Origin: Zingiber officinale
Lineage: Eukaryota > Streptophyta > Magnoliopsida > Zingiberales > Zingiberaceae
Reading direction: 5' to 3'
DNA length: 64,000 nucleotides
NCBI RefSeq assembly: GCF_018446385.1
Contig: NC_055996.1
Span: forward strand, 52,498,365 to 52,562,364
A program made the position numbers and the translations under genes. Below are positions 1-11,200 of the stretch, piece by piece (position 1 is the stretch's first letter; each line of letters begins with the position of its first letter). The notes beneath the pieces were generated by a model. The model was not told the origin of the DNA. It did no database searches and was given only the letters and a program-made list of their open reading frames with translations.

Positions 1-2041
1 AATACCAAGACCCTCATCCATGGATTTCTTCCTTTGACTTCTATCACTGCATGTTCTACTAATGCTTAACTCTTGAATTTTATTATAGATACAATCAAAT
101 TGTTCATCCAAGAAGGTTGTCCCCTCATTAGTCAAAGATGAATCATCAATTAATACTGAAGCTTTATAGGATAACCTTGAGTGTCTCGACATCAAAAACC
201 TTTCTGGATCTAGATCATCGATGACATTTTGCTCACCCAAACCATATACTGCTCCAACTTTTGCATCTCTTGTCCATCGCTTAAGTATATATGCATCAGG
301 CAAATGAAACACTTGGTTGATATGAAAAAAAGATAACATATGCCTGCATGGAATGCCCTCAAACTCGAATTTAGTGCAGCTACACAATATGTAATCCCTT
401 TGTTTATCATGGGTGAGCACCCTTGATTTGGAGGAAGAAAAACTTTGAAATTTCATCACATGGTAAACCACTGAGTCGACACCTGTAAATGCATGTTTCA
501 CGTAATAATCATGACTCTCAGTCATTTCACTTTGAAATTCTAGCCATTTCTTTTTTGTGTACACCTTAACCATTTGAGTTTCCATTTGTCAGTTTGTATT
601 AATCTTAGGATGCTCATTCATATCAATATGGTCTGCAACCAACTCATTGTGTCTTTGGTGTCTTAGTGCTCTATTAAAACGGGTGATAAAATCCATCAAT
701 GAGTTCTTATTTGAGACATATCTTTTGAAAAATGCATGTGAGCCTTCAGATCTGTGACTACTTGGCATTCTATCACAAAATATATGGCTAAAATATATTG
801 GCACCCACCCATCTGTGTCGTAATTCATACATCAAAGACAATCAATCATTATTCTCTAAGTTAGCACACTTGATAGCTTCTTCCCATGACTTTTCAAAAT
901 CATCAGGTGTTGTAGAATTTACAATGACATTCTTTATGTTTTGATAGTGGTTTCGGAAAGTCAAAGGGTCTAATTTATTTGGGATTTATTCAATATATGC
1001 CACGAATAATATCGATGCACTGTTTGAGGGAAAATTTATGCAATAGCTTTTGTCATAGTAGAATCCTGGTCAGTGATGATAATGCTTGGTGCACCTTTAG
1101 GCATAGCTTCTAAGAACTTTGTAAGCAATTAAACAAACGAATCAATTTTCTCATCACTAATAAACCCGCAACCAAAAAGAATTATTTGATGATGATGATT
1201 AACTCCTACAAATGGTGCCAAAATCAAGCCATATCTGTTGATGTTATATGTCGTATCAAATATAACTACGCCACCAAATACACTGTATGCTATTCTTGAT
1301 ACATGATCATCCCAAAAATACCTACTAAATCTATTATCTGAATCAATCTCGTAATCAAAGAAAAAAGCTGAATTCTTCTCTTGCTCAGATGTAAAAAACT
1401 CGATAAGTGTTTCAGCATCAATACCCTTTTGTTCATCCCTTAGATTTCTTTCAAAGTTTCTAATATCTCTTTTTGTGCAACCTACACCCTCAGGCCCTCC
1501 ATACTCTATCTCTAATAATCGTATTTGTTGACAAGTTAGTACATTTGCCTCTGAAAATTGTTGAGTTAAAGCTTTCTTTGCAGCAGAAATATTACGATGT
1601 GAGCATAGCAAATGCACCTTTGATGGAGTTGCGAGTGGATGATTATGAGTTTCTATAAAGTTACTGACAACCCAATTAGGTCCAGTTTATTTCTTGACAA
1701 ATATAATATTTGACTTGCATTCCGTTCTAACTGACCCATGTGCTCTTTCCCTTGTCAGTTGATTAACTTTTGCATGTTTATTCCACCGCATTAGATCTGT
1801 ATGCCCTTCTTTAAAGCATACAATTTGTTTCCACATTACTTCATTTGTTACCTTATTTTTCTTGCTCATGTGCATCCTTGAACTAAATTCGGTTTCTCGT
1901 GCATATTGGTTGTAGAACGAATATGCATCCTCTAGTGATGAGAATTCCATTCCAATTTGTGGCTTTCGATCTTCTAAAACTTGGGGAATGTATTCCTGAT
2001 CATCAACTCTATTTTCTTCTATTTCTAAGCGCCCTCACATT
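1..2041 (-). pseudogene. FAR1/FHY3-related (FRS-like) gene, decayed, 3' end beyond the window
   Basis: Reading right to left, the frame shows the three parts of FAR1-RELATED proteins, transcription factors derived from MULE transposases. An N-terminal FAR1 DNA-binding domain (about 1960-1620) starts with MEFSSLEDAYSFY and ends with the HNHPL motif. A MULE-type domain follows (about 1600-850, with FDTTYNINRYGL and FVGVNHHHQ). A SWIM zinc finger comes last (about 390-320; CSC, then CRH, with FEGIP between). The frame is broken: TAA at 1687-1689 inside the FAR1 domain, TAA at 1129-1131, further stops near 1037 and 980, and a small insertion near 815 that shifts the frame. An intact protein of this family is about 700-850 aa. 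It could be a domesticated gene that died or a dead Mutator-like element; no terminal inverted repeats are visible, and the left end is cut by the window. Confidence 0.85.
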
Positions 2042-2940
2042 ATAATTGACAAAAGATAATTAGATAAAAACTACAATTAAAACCTCATGACTAAACAATA
2101 GCAGTTTGCATAAGTAATGGAAAATATAGATGGTATTCAAGTGACAATATATGGAGCATTCCAAAGGGTATTCAAACAGAAACCATAAATAAACAATTAG
2201 GTGCGGACTTCTCTATAATATCATGCATAAGGGTATTGTGAAGCTAACTAATTTAGTAAACATTATAGGAGACTGTCTAGTTATAATTCCTATTGAAAGT
2301 AAAAGAATATATTGGGATAAGCTAAGAGAATGGAAGTAGACTGGAAACAACTAACAGATAGATGTTCTTTTTTTTGTTTTGTATTAGCAGATCAGCTTCT
2401 TTTTTACTCCTCATACTAAAGGAAGCATATTTGGATGATACATAGCCAATTTACTTTAGAGTAAAAAACTTCTATGCCTGTTCTATTCAGTAAACTAATG
2501 GAAACAATCAAATTTCTAAAAATGAGATTTTACCTGCAATGAAATTCGTCGTGTAGAGAGAAACCCTAGATTTGTTGGGTCGACGAGTGGTGGCAGCGCC
2601 TGAAACCCTAGATACACCGACGACTTCTGGACAAGGATGGCTGCGGCAAGAGAGGGGCGGGAACCCTAGCTCCGTTCCACAAGCCGAGAGCCTGGGAAGT
2701 GGAGGGCAACAGAGTCTTCTGATCTATCCGCAGTGAAAGCGAGAAGAAGGGTGAGGCGGCGGAGTCAAACTGCTCCACAAGCCGAGAAGCAAGGCTACGA
2801 CGACGTTGATCGTGAGCAGAATTTGCAAGGGAGGGAAGTGGAGGGCGGCGGAGGCGAGGAGGAGAAGATCTGTCTGCGTTAGGGCTTAGGCAGGAGAGTT
2901 GTGGCGTTTTCTAAACGAGAGAAATAATGACACGGACGTT
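2042..2940 (-). other. Probable intron and non-coding 5' exon of the FAR1-like gene
   Basis: On the minus strand a good donor (GCAG|GTAAAA, GT at 2533-2532) and an acceptor (GTGAG|GG, AG at about 2043-2042) bracket an AT-rich stretch of about 490 bp. The stretch 2534-2940 is much richer in G and C and has no long frame, which suits a 5' untranslated exon. FRS genes often have such a leader intron. The link to the coding part is inferred from position and splice signals only. Confidence 0.45.
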
Positions 2941-2995
2941 GCCACGAGGATGATCCGCACAGTTCCACAAATTTTGTTCTGCAGCGGAATAAAAC

Positions 2996-3016
2996 TATAT
3001 ATATATATATATATAT
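2996..3016. repeat. (AT)n microsatellite
   Basis: About ten AT dinucleotides in a row, in the gap between the divergent FAR1-like leader and the cyclin D promoter. Confidence 0.9.
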
Positions 3017-3209
3017 CCATTTAAAAACCCTAAAATCTCATCGAGCAAATAGGCCCCTGCCTCCACAGTAATTTCTATTTATCGAATATAACAATTTGAC
3101 TTCCAATTTTCCAATGAACCTTGTCCATTTTTTTAATCCAGTCTACGTTATACCATGATTTTTCAAGGACAAAGAAAAGCTCCAAGCCAAAACCACTCCC
3201 CTAGTCCCC

Positions 3210-3219
3210 TATATAAACC
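3210..3219 (+). promoter_or_regulatory. TATA box of the cyclin D gene
   Basis: CTATATAAAC lies 171 bp upstream of the chosen ATG. Transcription would start near 3240, giving a pyrimidine-rich leader of about 150 nt, common in plants. The ATG at 3226 lies too close to the TATA box to be in the message. Confidence 0.6.
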
Positions 3220-3389
3220 TCAACAATGGAATCTCTCCCTTCTTTTCCTCACCTTCTTCTTTTGCTTCAGGGGCGTCCACTCTTCTATCCTCCTCTTCCG
3301 CCCTTCTATCTTCTTCCTCTGCCTCTCGCGGTTTCAATCTATAAAGATCCCATTTTTAAGCACAACGAAGGCAATTTTTATCCACTTCT

Positions 3390-5012
3390 ATGGGCGTTAG
3401 CTTCGACCATGCTTCCTCCCTCCTTCGCTGCCCGGAGGACAGCAATAGCATCCTGGGGCTTAGCGAGGAAGACCAGGACGTTCGTGGAGAAATAGAAAGG
3501 CGCGACGTTTGCCGATCTCCCCGTCGAAGGTACGATTTTTACAGCGGCAAGTTGGGCGACTTCACTTTGCGGTCGGAAGAATACATTGCCTCGCTGATCG
3601 AGAGGGAGTCCCACCTTCTCCCACCGAGAGACTACGCTGAGAAGTTGCTGAGAGGGAAACTAGGCATAACTGTCAGAAGCGATTCCATCGACTGGATTCT
3701 CAAGGTGGGTCAAGAAGTTCATGACTGGATTGATGTGAAATCTGATTGTATGTCTTTTCTTATGCCAAAAGATTCCCTTCGCTCCCAGTTCTTTAGGCCT
3801 CTTTTTCTGTGGATTCAACCTAGGATTATCCTTTCTTGAAATTTATCTTCTATGGACGACAACATTCCATTTCGCTTTGGCCATTGAGAATTTGGTTCTT
3901 AATGGAACAGGTTCATGTGCACTGCAATTTTGGACCTGTAAGTGCCTATTTGTCTGTAAATTACTTGGATCGATTCTTCTCCTCGCACGACTTCGTGGTA
4001 AGTCAAGTTACTTGGATGGCATGTTTCCCTGAAGTGATATTTGTGGCAATGCTAACCAAACAGTAAGTGGGCTTTCAGAAAGATGCAGCTTGGATGACAC
4101 AATTGGTATCAGTTGCGTGCTTATCTCTTGCTGCCAAGATGGAGGAAAAGGAAGTGCCTTCATCTCTTGACTTACAGGTTCAGGAACAAAACTAGGCTGT
4201 AGATTAACTAGAAAACTTTAAAGACTTCGATGATTTGTTACTTATCACAATTTAATCTGTCCACAAACAGGTAGATGAGTCAAAATATATATTTGAAGCC
4301 AGGAGTATACAAAGAATGGAGCTTCTAGTGCTCAGTACCCTCAATTGGAGGATGCATGTCGTGACACCCTTTTCATTCATTGACTACTTTCTGTGTGAAT
4401 TCAATGATAGGAATTCACCGGATAGGTTACTACTTTCTTCCTCTATTGGTCTCATTTTGGGTACTGTTAGGGGTTAGTAACTCATAGTGACATGAAATCC
4501 TTTAAATTGAGAGATTTATAGTTGATAGAAAAACCAACATGATCTTGTCTATGTGTTAATTGTAGATGTTGATTTTCTAAAGTTCAGGCCTTCTGAAATT
4601 GCTGCAGCAGTGGCACTGTCAAGCCTGAGAGGTTCCCGAATTCTGGACACTGATAATACTTTAGCTCGTTGCATACTTGTAAATAAGGTGAGATTATCAT
4701 CTATGTTTTAACACTTCATTTAATGATTTTGCTTATCTCTAAATTCATAAATGATTTGTTCAATTGATTTAGGAAAGAGTATTAAGATGTTGTGAAGTGA
4801 TTCAAGGCATGACCCTGATGAAGAATGGGGCATGCAATAATATCAGTCCATCAGTTACTAATGTGCCAAAGAGTCCGATTGGGGTGCTGGATGTTGCATG
4901 TGTGAGCTATAAAAGCGATGATACTAATACTACAAGTGGCTCGCATGTTGATTGTCATACTGCCTCTCCAGCCGCCAAGAAGAAGAAACAAGGCATATCA
5001 ACATCTTCATGA
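3390..5012 (+). CDS. CYCD: D-type cyclin (D2/D4-like), six exons
   Basis: Regulatory subunit of the G1/S kinase (CDKA), which phosphorylates retinoblastoma-related protein in the nucleus. Exons: 3390-3704, 3911-3997, 4079-4177, 4271-4472, 4566-4687, 4773-5012; the joined frame is open and gives about 354 aa, usual for the family. The N-terminus carries LRCPE at residues 12-16, the LxCxE Rb-binding motif. The cyclin N box has [27 protein letters not shown] and [12 protein letters not shown]; the C box has [24 protein letters not shown] and [13 protein letters not shown]. The tail is Lys-rich (AAKKKKQG). All introns have GT-AG ends; the exon 3 donor (CAG|GTTCAG) and exon 4 donor (AGG|GTTAGT) are weak. 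The ATG was chosen because [12 protein letters not shown] is the usual start of this subgroup. No disabling change is seen. D2 versus D4 cannot be settled by eye. Confidence 0.94.
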
Positions 5013-7140
5013 GAGATATGGTTTATTTTAAGTGTTTTCACCTGGTTGACAGTTTTGTCAAAGTAATTGAATTTTGCTAAAGAACTTATTGTGGTCAGGA
5101 GCCACAACAAGTAGTTTACTTCATTCAATAAGAGTGAAAAAACAATGACAACATTATTTGGATGCTGAATTTATGTTTGATAGAGTGAACCTGATCAGAC
5201 ACCATTTCTGAACTGCAATAGAAAGTAAAATCCAAAGTTGATATGAATTTGGTCCAAAAGGAATAGCTATTTTGTGCAGGAAGCAAAGATCACTGAACAA
5301 AAAGTGCAAATACCGTATCCTTTTCTTCCTATATTATTTCAAAGCTCAGTCATTGTTGTCCAATAATCCTGTTCGGCAGAAGCAATGAGGAAACTAGCAG
5401 GTACATTTATGTAGAAAGCTCTTTGTTGATGCATATATCTGATCCTTCTCTTCTTATTTGTAATGGAATTGATTAGTTGTGCCTTTCTTAAAATTTTAAA
5501 AATAAATTTACTGTAAAATTAAGCATGGAGCTGCCTTTCATAAGAATAACAGAAAATCACTTCAGATGCATCTAATAAGATGCCTATGGAAAATCATTAA
5601 GTGCCTTGGCTTCCTTAAACAGACAAGAGCACTAGTTTTGCAGGTAGTCATGAGGTCAAAGAAGATCTGGCTTCATGCATTTCATTCAACAAATATGATT
5701 GGTGGCCCCATGGCCTTTACCTGACTGACATCTGTGCCCCTTGTTAATTAATACTATAGCATGCCCTCCCATCTTTTAGCAATTCTTTACAGAAGCTGAA
5801 TACTGACGTGTGAGACATGGCTAGAGCAAATTTTGAGTAAGTGCCATGAAAGAGACCAAAGAGAAATTTCTTTATGGATAGTTGAGAAAAGGGAACTTGT
5901 GTGCATTCTCATAGGACTGTCATGTGGAAGGGGGTTGCAGATTCATAAATACATGAAGGGGGGTTTTTTTTTTTAAATGATTTTTGTCTTTACATGGTTG
6001 GTACTTGCTCAGTCGTGCATAGGTTAGAACTGGTTTCTTGGTTTTTGTTGCAGACTAGTGCAAAAAATAGCCTTTGGAGAGTTTTATGGTTTCTGTCTTA
6101 TTCTAGTTGTCTTGAAACTGAAACTAGACTGTCTAGTTCAACCGTAAGAACATGACCCTCATCCGAGAGTGACCAAACCCAAATGCATCAAATGGAGACT
6201 TTAGCCTGCTTTTCTGTGTCAAGTTACCTCCTTACTGTCTTTTTTCTAGAATTATCATAAGCAAAGTGACTTTGTACCAACTACATTGTGATGTCTTTCT
6301 TTCAGATTGCTTTCACAACTTATTATTATGTAAGTGCTTGCTTTTCGTATTCCATTATGCAATATATAAAGAAAGGAATGTCTGCAAGGAATCACAAGAG
6401 ATAATATACACAATGACGAAGTAATTAATAAGCCTATGGACTGTAAAATTGATCTGAATCTTTATGGGTCATATCTTTTACAAATCTACAGCACTCTGAT
6501 GCCACCAAACAAAACATAAAACAACAGACACAAGAATGGTTTGCAGAACTACCTTTAGAACTACCTTTTTTTTAAGTAATGATTGCTTCACTCCTGATTG
6601 ATTGCGAACATCAGATATCTGAAAAGAAAGTTTTCAAGTTACCTCAGATATGAACTCTAACTCTTATCATTTTTCTTTTGCAGATGAAAGTGTAGTAAAG
6701 AACCAAAGGTAATTCATTCTCTTACTCAGGTGCATTTACTTCATCTGAACTCTACAAAGCACTCGTATTTATTTTTGTTTTATTGTTCGTCTCCAATCTG
6801 AAGTATAATATCATTGTCAACCATTTGCCTGGGGACCAAAATATTATTATGGAAATCACGCACAGGCACAACTAAATATATATCTACTTGCACTTGGCCC
6901 TGGTAAGCATCTTGATGTCCACTTGCATTACTGGACAAAAACCAGTAAAGGTAAAGCAGAAAGAAACCAACGAGTTGACTGTATTAGTTAACCAACGGAT
7001 ATGGCATTTATTACGACTGAGGTGGATGAAGACAAGACACTGATGCAATATGATACATAAGATCTGAAGACTGGCATCTCTGCTTGCTGATCTCCACAAT
7101 AGAGAAGACAGTAGCAAGGTTAAAGAAACATAGGATTTCC
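5013..7140. other. 3' flank of cyclin D gene; no recognisable gene
   Basis: The stretch is AT-rich and frames are short. The first few hundred bases should include the cyclin 3' UTR. Isolated splice-like signals occur (for example TTGCAG before 6685 and a GTAATT donor near 6710), but no coding frame connects them. Confidence 0.6.
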
Positions 7141-7152
7141 TCTCTTATTTAT

Positions 7153-7178
7153 AAAAAAAAAAAAAGAAAAAAAAAAGA
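7153..7178 (+). repeat. A-rich tract
   Basis: Two runs of A (13 and 10) separated by one G, followed by AAA. It could be the tail of an old retroposed fragment, but no LINE or processed-gene sequence is recognisable upstream. Confidence 0.7.
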
Positions 7179-7484
7179 AATTGCAAAGAAGGATTGCATG
7201 GGAGACTGAGTTAATGCCTCGTGAGTAGCTTAATGGTGCTCAACGGTCGACCCCGCTGTGCGAAGATGAACTGTGCAAACAATTGGTTTTGGGTAAAATT
7301 CAAAAGAGCACTCCTGTTTTTTTCCCCAATCATAGAGGCACGTCCCATTTTGATTTTTTTTTTAATTAAAAGGGCATCCCATCCAATCATTCAATCATAT
7401 ATAATTATCTTACTATTCTCTAATACTATTTCCATTATATCATCTACCTAAATTTTCCATCTAATTCTAAACCAGTTGGACATG

Positions 7485-7551
7485 TTATAACAGTTACAAA
7501 ACTATCATTGTTATACATGTTATATTAGTTATGATTTTGTAACTGTTATAA
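7485..7551. repeat. AT-rich perfect inverted repeat, possible MITE remnant
   Basis: Arms of 17 bp, TTATAACAGTTACAAAA at 7485-7501 and its exact reverse complement at 7535-7551, enclose a 33-bp loop. Related text (TTGTAGCAGTTATAA near 7582) follows to about 7640. The arms resemble an AT-shifted form of the TGTAGCAGCTA palindromes at 30120-31160. No transposase is present. Confidence 0.6.
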
Positions 7552-7639
7552 TGTGAATAATAAGTGAGTAGAATTCACATTGTAGCAGTTATAATTTCGT
7601 AACGACTACAACATGAATATTAAATAAATATGATTAACG

Positions 7640-8590
7640 TATTAAGTATGTGTTGGAATAATTACAAAATTATAATTAGAATAATATATGTAGTATCTAT
7701 AAAATTATAGTTGCAATAACAAGTCCGATCAACTTAAAATTTAAATAGGAGGTAATATTATAAATAGTATTGAACAAGTTCGAAGAGTAATTGGAAAATT
7801 ATACATAACAATATTTTGAGAAGTCTTTTGATTAAAAAAAAAATTAAAGGATGATTTGTAAAAAAAAAACATGGCTCTTTTTAACTTTTGCCCATTTATT
7901 TTTGTTGGCGGGAATTAGAAGAAGAACTTTAATGTTACAATTAACTAAAAGACAAGATGTTTTTTTATGGTAGAGACGAGTGGTTGGTCATGGGCAAAGC
8001 ATATAGGCGGGGGCTAGTGCAAAGCACGAACTCGATGGGTGCTAATTCGGTGACATGAATTACATTAGAAAGGTGATTATATTCATTTCATATGTTTTTC
8101 ATAATCTATTTTAATATCATATGAAAGGAGATAAATTATGAAATCAATTATCTATGGTTAGAAGATGAGAGAAATTTTTTCTAAGGATATGCGACCGTTA
8201 GAAATTGATCTCTGTTTCATTATAACAAATCTGCTACCCTCTTAATATGGTGACATGAATTCTACTATATTAAGGTGCATATTTGATTTATCATCTTACG
8301 ACATTATGCCATTAATTAGGCGTGTACCAATTGACAAACCAAACTAGTGTGACTTAACAAATCTACATAGACCAATATATTAACTACCTACATTGTTGAT
8401 CGGATCCAATAGCTTAAATTGGATTCGAATGAGTAAAATCTAGTAACATAGTCCATTGAAGGGTATGGATTAATTCATACTTAGACAAGGATTAAACCAA
8501 TAAACAAAAATATAATCCAAAATTTACCAATACTAACAACTTTTTTTCTCCATTGAAGCAATCTTCTTCCTCTATATACATAATTTAGTC
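7640..8590. other. AT-rich intergenic stretch without recognisable features
   Basis: Only short frames and short A or T runs are seen on both strands. Nothing resembles a known gene, RNA or element. Confidence 0.5.
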
Positions 8591-9047
8591 ATGACCTTAG
8601 CTCGACTAGGTGGACAACAAGCTCTCGTAGGGTAAATCATAAAGGAGCATCAATCTCATTTTTATTTGTACTAAAATTGACTAAATGCTCAAAATCAAAG
8701 ATCGTAGTGTTACGATGAGCCATGTTCCACCCATTGGCACCATAACATTCTAACAATTTTGATTTTGGCCATGAAGATTCATTCTTTCAGAGATTAACAA
8801 AAGATAAGAGGGGTGTCTGGGAATGTAATAATCTTTTACTATGATAAAAAAATCAGAGAGGAGGGAATTAAAGGAGGAATTTCTCTTAATTGATGGTTGA
8901 CCTAAGAATATTGAGATGATGAATCTCACTATGAACATTTTTCAATTTATTCTGGTGGTCGGTAGGAAATTTTCGTAGGACCGGACCAGTCATCACAAGA
9001 TTAGTAGGTAAATACTGGATATTTAGTGTCAAAAAAGGAGAGATGAG

Positions 9048-9312
9048 GACCCCCGGGCCTTTGGTGCAGCGGTTAGGCCCTCCAAATGTTTAACCAGATA
9101 TCTAAGGTTTGAAACCCAGCTACGACGCACTACAGAGATTTTTCTCTAGTGGGACAACGAAACCTAAGAATGTTTGTTGCTTAGATGAGCCTCAACGAGC
9201 GCTTCTCGATTTACCCTAGTGGCCGATGGTCGATAGAAAACTTTCGTGGGGTTGGACGGATCACTTCTAGGATTAGTCGGTTTGAAAAGTTGAATATCTA
9301 GATTAAAAAAAA
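9048..9312 (+). mobile_element. tRNA-derived SINE-like unit 1
   Basis: The head has an RNA polymerase III box A-like motif (TGGTGCAGCGG) and, about 40 bp on, a box B-like motif (GGTTTGAAACC, close to GGTTCGANNCC). The body ends in GATTAAAAAAAA. Length is about 265 bp. A truncated 3' half of the same family precedes it at about 8905-9036. Confidence 0.6.
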
Positions 9313-9324
9313 GATGAGAGATGA

Positions 9325-9545
9325 GGGGCTCGCGAGCTACGGTGTAGTGGCAAGGCGCCCATGTAGTCTTTCAAGTACCCATGGTTTGATTTCTAGTTAT
9401 GACGGATTGCAAGACAATTTCCTCTAGTGGGATGACATGTATGGAATGTTGGATTGTTGGCCATTCGCTGTAAATACTTCTGGATTTATCCTAATGATGG
9501 ATGAAAAATTTTTATGGGATCAAACCGATTATCCTTAGGATTAGT
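9325..9545 (+). mobile_element. SINE-like unit 2, diverged
   Basis: Same layout as unit 1 (GGTGTAGTGGCAAGG, then TGGTTTGATTTCTAG), but box B is degraded and the A tail is missing, because the duplication joint lies at its 3' end. Confidence 0.5.
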
Positions 9546-9987
9546 CTTGACCTTGTTTTGACTAGGTGGACAACTAGCTCTCCTTAGTAGGGTAAATCAT
9601 AAAGGAGCATCGATCTCATTTTTATTTGTCCTAAAATTGACTAAGTGCTCAAAATCAAAGATAGTGTTAAGATGAGCCATGTTCAACCCATATACACCAC
9701 AACATTCAAACAATTTGAGATTCATTCTTTCAAGGTTGGCTATAATATGAGGGGTGTTTGGGGTGAGCATAATATCTTTTGCTACAAAAGATGAGAAAGG
9801 AGGGAATTAAATGATGATTTTCCCTTAATAGATGACTGACCTAAGAATGTTGGACTGATGGACCACTCGCTATGAGTATTTCCCGATTTACTCTTGTGGT
9901 CAGTGGAAAATTTCTATGGGGTCGGGCCAGTCACCCCTAGAATTAGTCTGTGTAAGCTAAATACCTAGTGCCAAAAAAAGATCAGAG

Positions 9988-10258
9988 ATGAGGGCCCATG
10001 GGGTTCTGGTGCAGCGGTTAGGTCCTCCGAATGATTAACCAGGTATCTAAGGTTCAAAACCCAACTGTTGCACACTGCAAGGATTTTTCTTTAGTAGGAC
10101 AACAAACTTAAGAATGTTGGCTACTTGGATGACCCTCAGCAAGTGCTTCTTGATTTACCTTAGTGGCTGGTGAGAAACTTCCATAGGATTGAGCGGGCCA
10201 CCTCTAGGATTAGCCGGTTTAAAGAGTTGGATATCTAAATTACTTTAAAAAAAAAAAA
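9988..10258 (+). mobile_element. tRNA-derived SINE-like unit 3
   Basis: Counterpart of unit 1 in the second copy of the duplication. It has box A-like TGGTGCAGCGG and box B-like GGTTCAAAACC and ends in 12 A. A 3' half copy precedes it at about 9830-9985. Confidence 0.6.
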
Positions 10259-10267
10259 GATGAGAGA

Positions 10268-10534
10268 TGAGGGAGGCCCTGGGCTAAGGTGCAATGGCAG
10301 GATGTTCATGTAGTCTCTTAAGCACTCATGGTTTGATTTCTAACTACAACGCACTACACGACATTTTCCTCCAATGGGATGACAAGCCTAGAATGTTGGG
10401 TTGTTGGTCGCTCATTGCAAGCATTTCTAGATTTACTTTGATAGTTGGTGGAAAATTTTCGTGGGACAATAGAGGTCATCCCTAGGATTAGTTGGCCTCA
10501 AGGGCTGGATACCTAGTGCTAGTTAAAAAAAAAC
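10268..10534 (+). mobile_element. SINE-like unit 4
   Basis: Counterpart of unit 2: AAGGTGCAATGGCAGG head, TGGTTTGATTTC in place of box B, and a tail of 9 A near 10525-10533. Confidence 0.5.
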
Positions 10535-10549
10535 AAGGAGAGATGGGAG

Positions 10550-11035
10550 ATGAGGGCCCCCGAGTTACAATAAAATATTTCCACAGTTAACCAACCATTC
10601 ACAGGTCAATTCCTAGCTACGGCGCACTAAGGAATTAATTTTCTCCAGTGGAAATATAACCTTGAAATGTTGGCTGCGGAGCAACGAGTCGTTCGTACTT
10701 CCGGATTTATCTTGGTAGTCGATGGGAAACTTCTGTGGGATTGAGCCGGTCACCTCCAGGTTTAGTCGGTTCAAAGATTTGAATACCTGGATTACAAAGA
10801 TGAGTTTTGTTTTGTTTGGTGATTCAGTATTCATTTCTTCAAGCCGATTAATCCTGGAGGTAACTGACCTGTCCTACGGAAATTTTCCATCTACTACTAG
10901 AGTAAATCAGGAAACGTAAATAGCTCATTAGTCCGCAACCAACATTCCAAAATTGACTTTCTACTGGAATTTCAAAGTGCGCTACAGCTAGGAATTGACC
11001 CATAAATACTTGATTAACTGGTCTGAGGCGGTGGC
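10550..11035. repeat. Inverted pair of SINE-like units (foldback)
   Basis: A forward unit (about 10550-10800) is followed, after about 30 bp, by a reverse-complement unit (about 10835-11035). Matching segments include CAATTCCTAGCT with GCGCACT on the left and their complements at 10975-11000, and CACCTCCAGG against CCTGGAGGTAAC. As RNA this would fold into a long imperfect hairpin of roughly 200-bp arms. The inverted unit may be a separate insertion next to the duplication. Confidence 0.65.
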
Positions 11036-11200
11036 AAAGAGGCTGGAGCTCTCACAACCTTGAAGCTAGTGAATGACTTATTAGCCTTCCTAACCTCAGC
11101 CATGAAGAAACTTTGGTGTTGACTTTGATCAAAGAGGAAACAAGAGAATGATGAGCTTATGTGCTTTGGCCCACATCGTCAACTCAATGCCAAATGATAT

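Larger units (their letters stand above)
8592..10535 (+). repeat. Direct tandem duplication, unit about 950 bp, two copies
   Basis: Copy 1 begins near 8592 and copy 2 near 9546. Both start with GACTAGGTGGACAAC, then GGGTAAATCATAAAGGAGCAT, and both continue into a truncated 3' SINE half and two SINE-like units. Offsets measured at several landmarks are 937-955 bp. Copies differ by many substitutions and small indels, so the duplication is old. It fits unequal crossing-over between the SINE-like units. Confidence 0.75.

Noticed and set aside
9055..9125. Possible tRNA gene in the SINE cluster
   Set aside because: Boxes A and B are present but no acceptor stem or anticodon arm can be drawn; the motif repeats in every unit, as in SINEs.
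11196..11200. GATAT as target-site duplication of Tat-1
   Set aside because: The bases after 29050 do not match, and the outer end of the 5' LTR has worn away.
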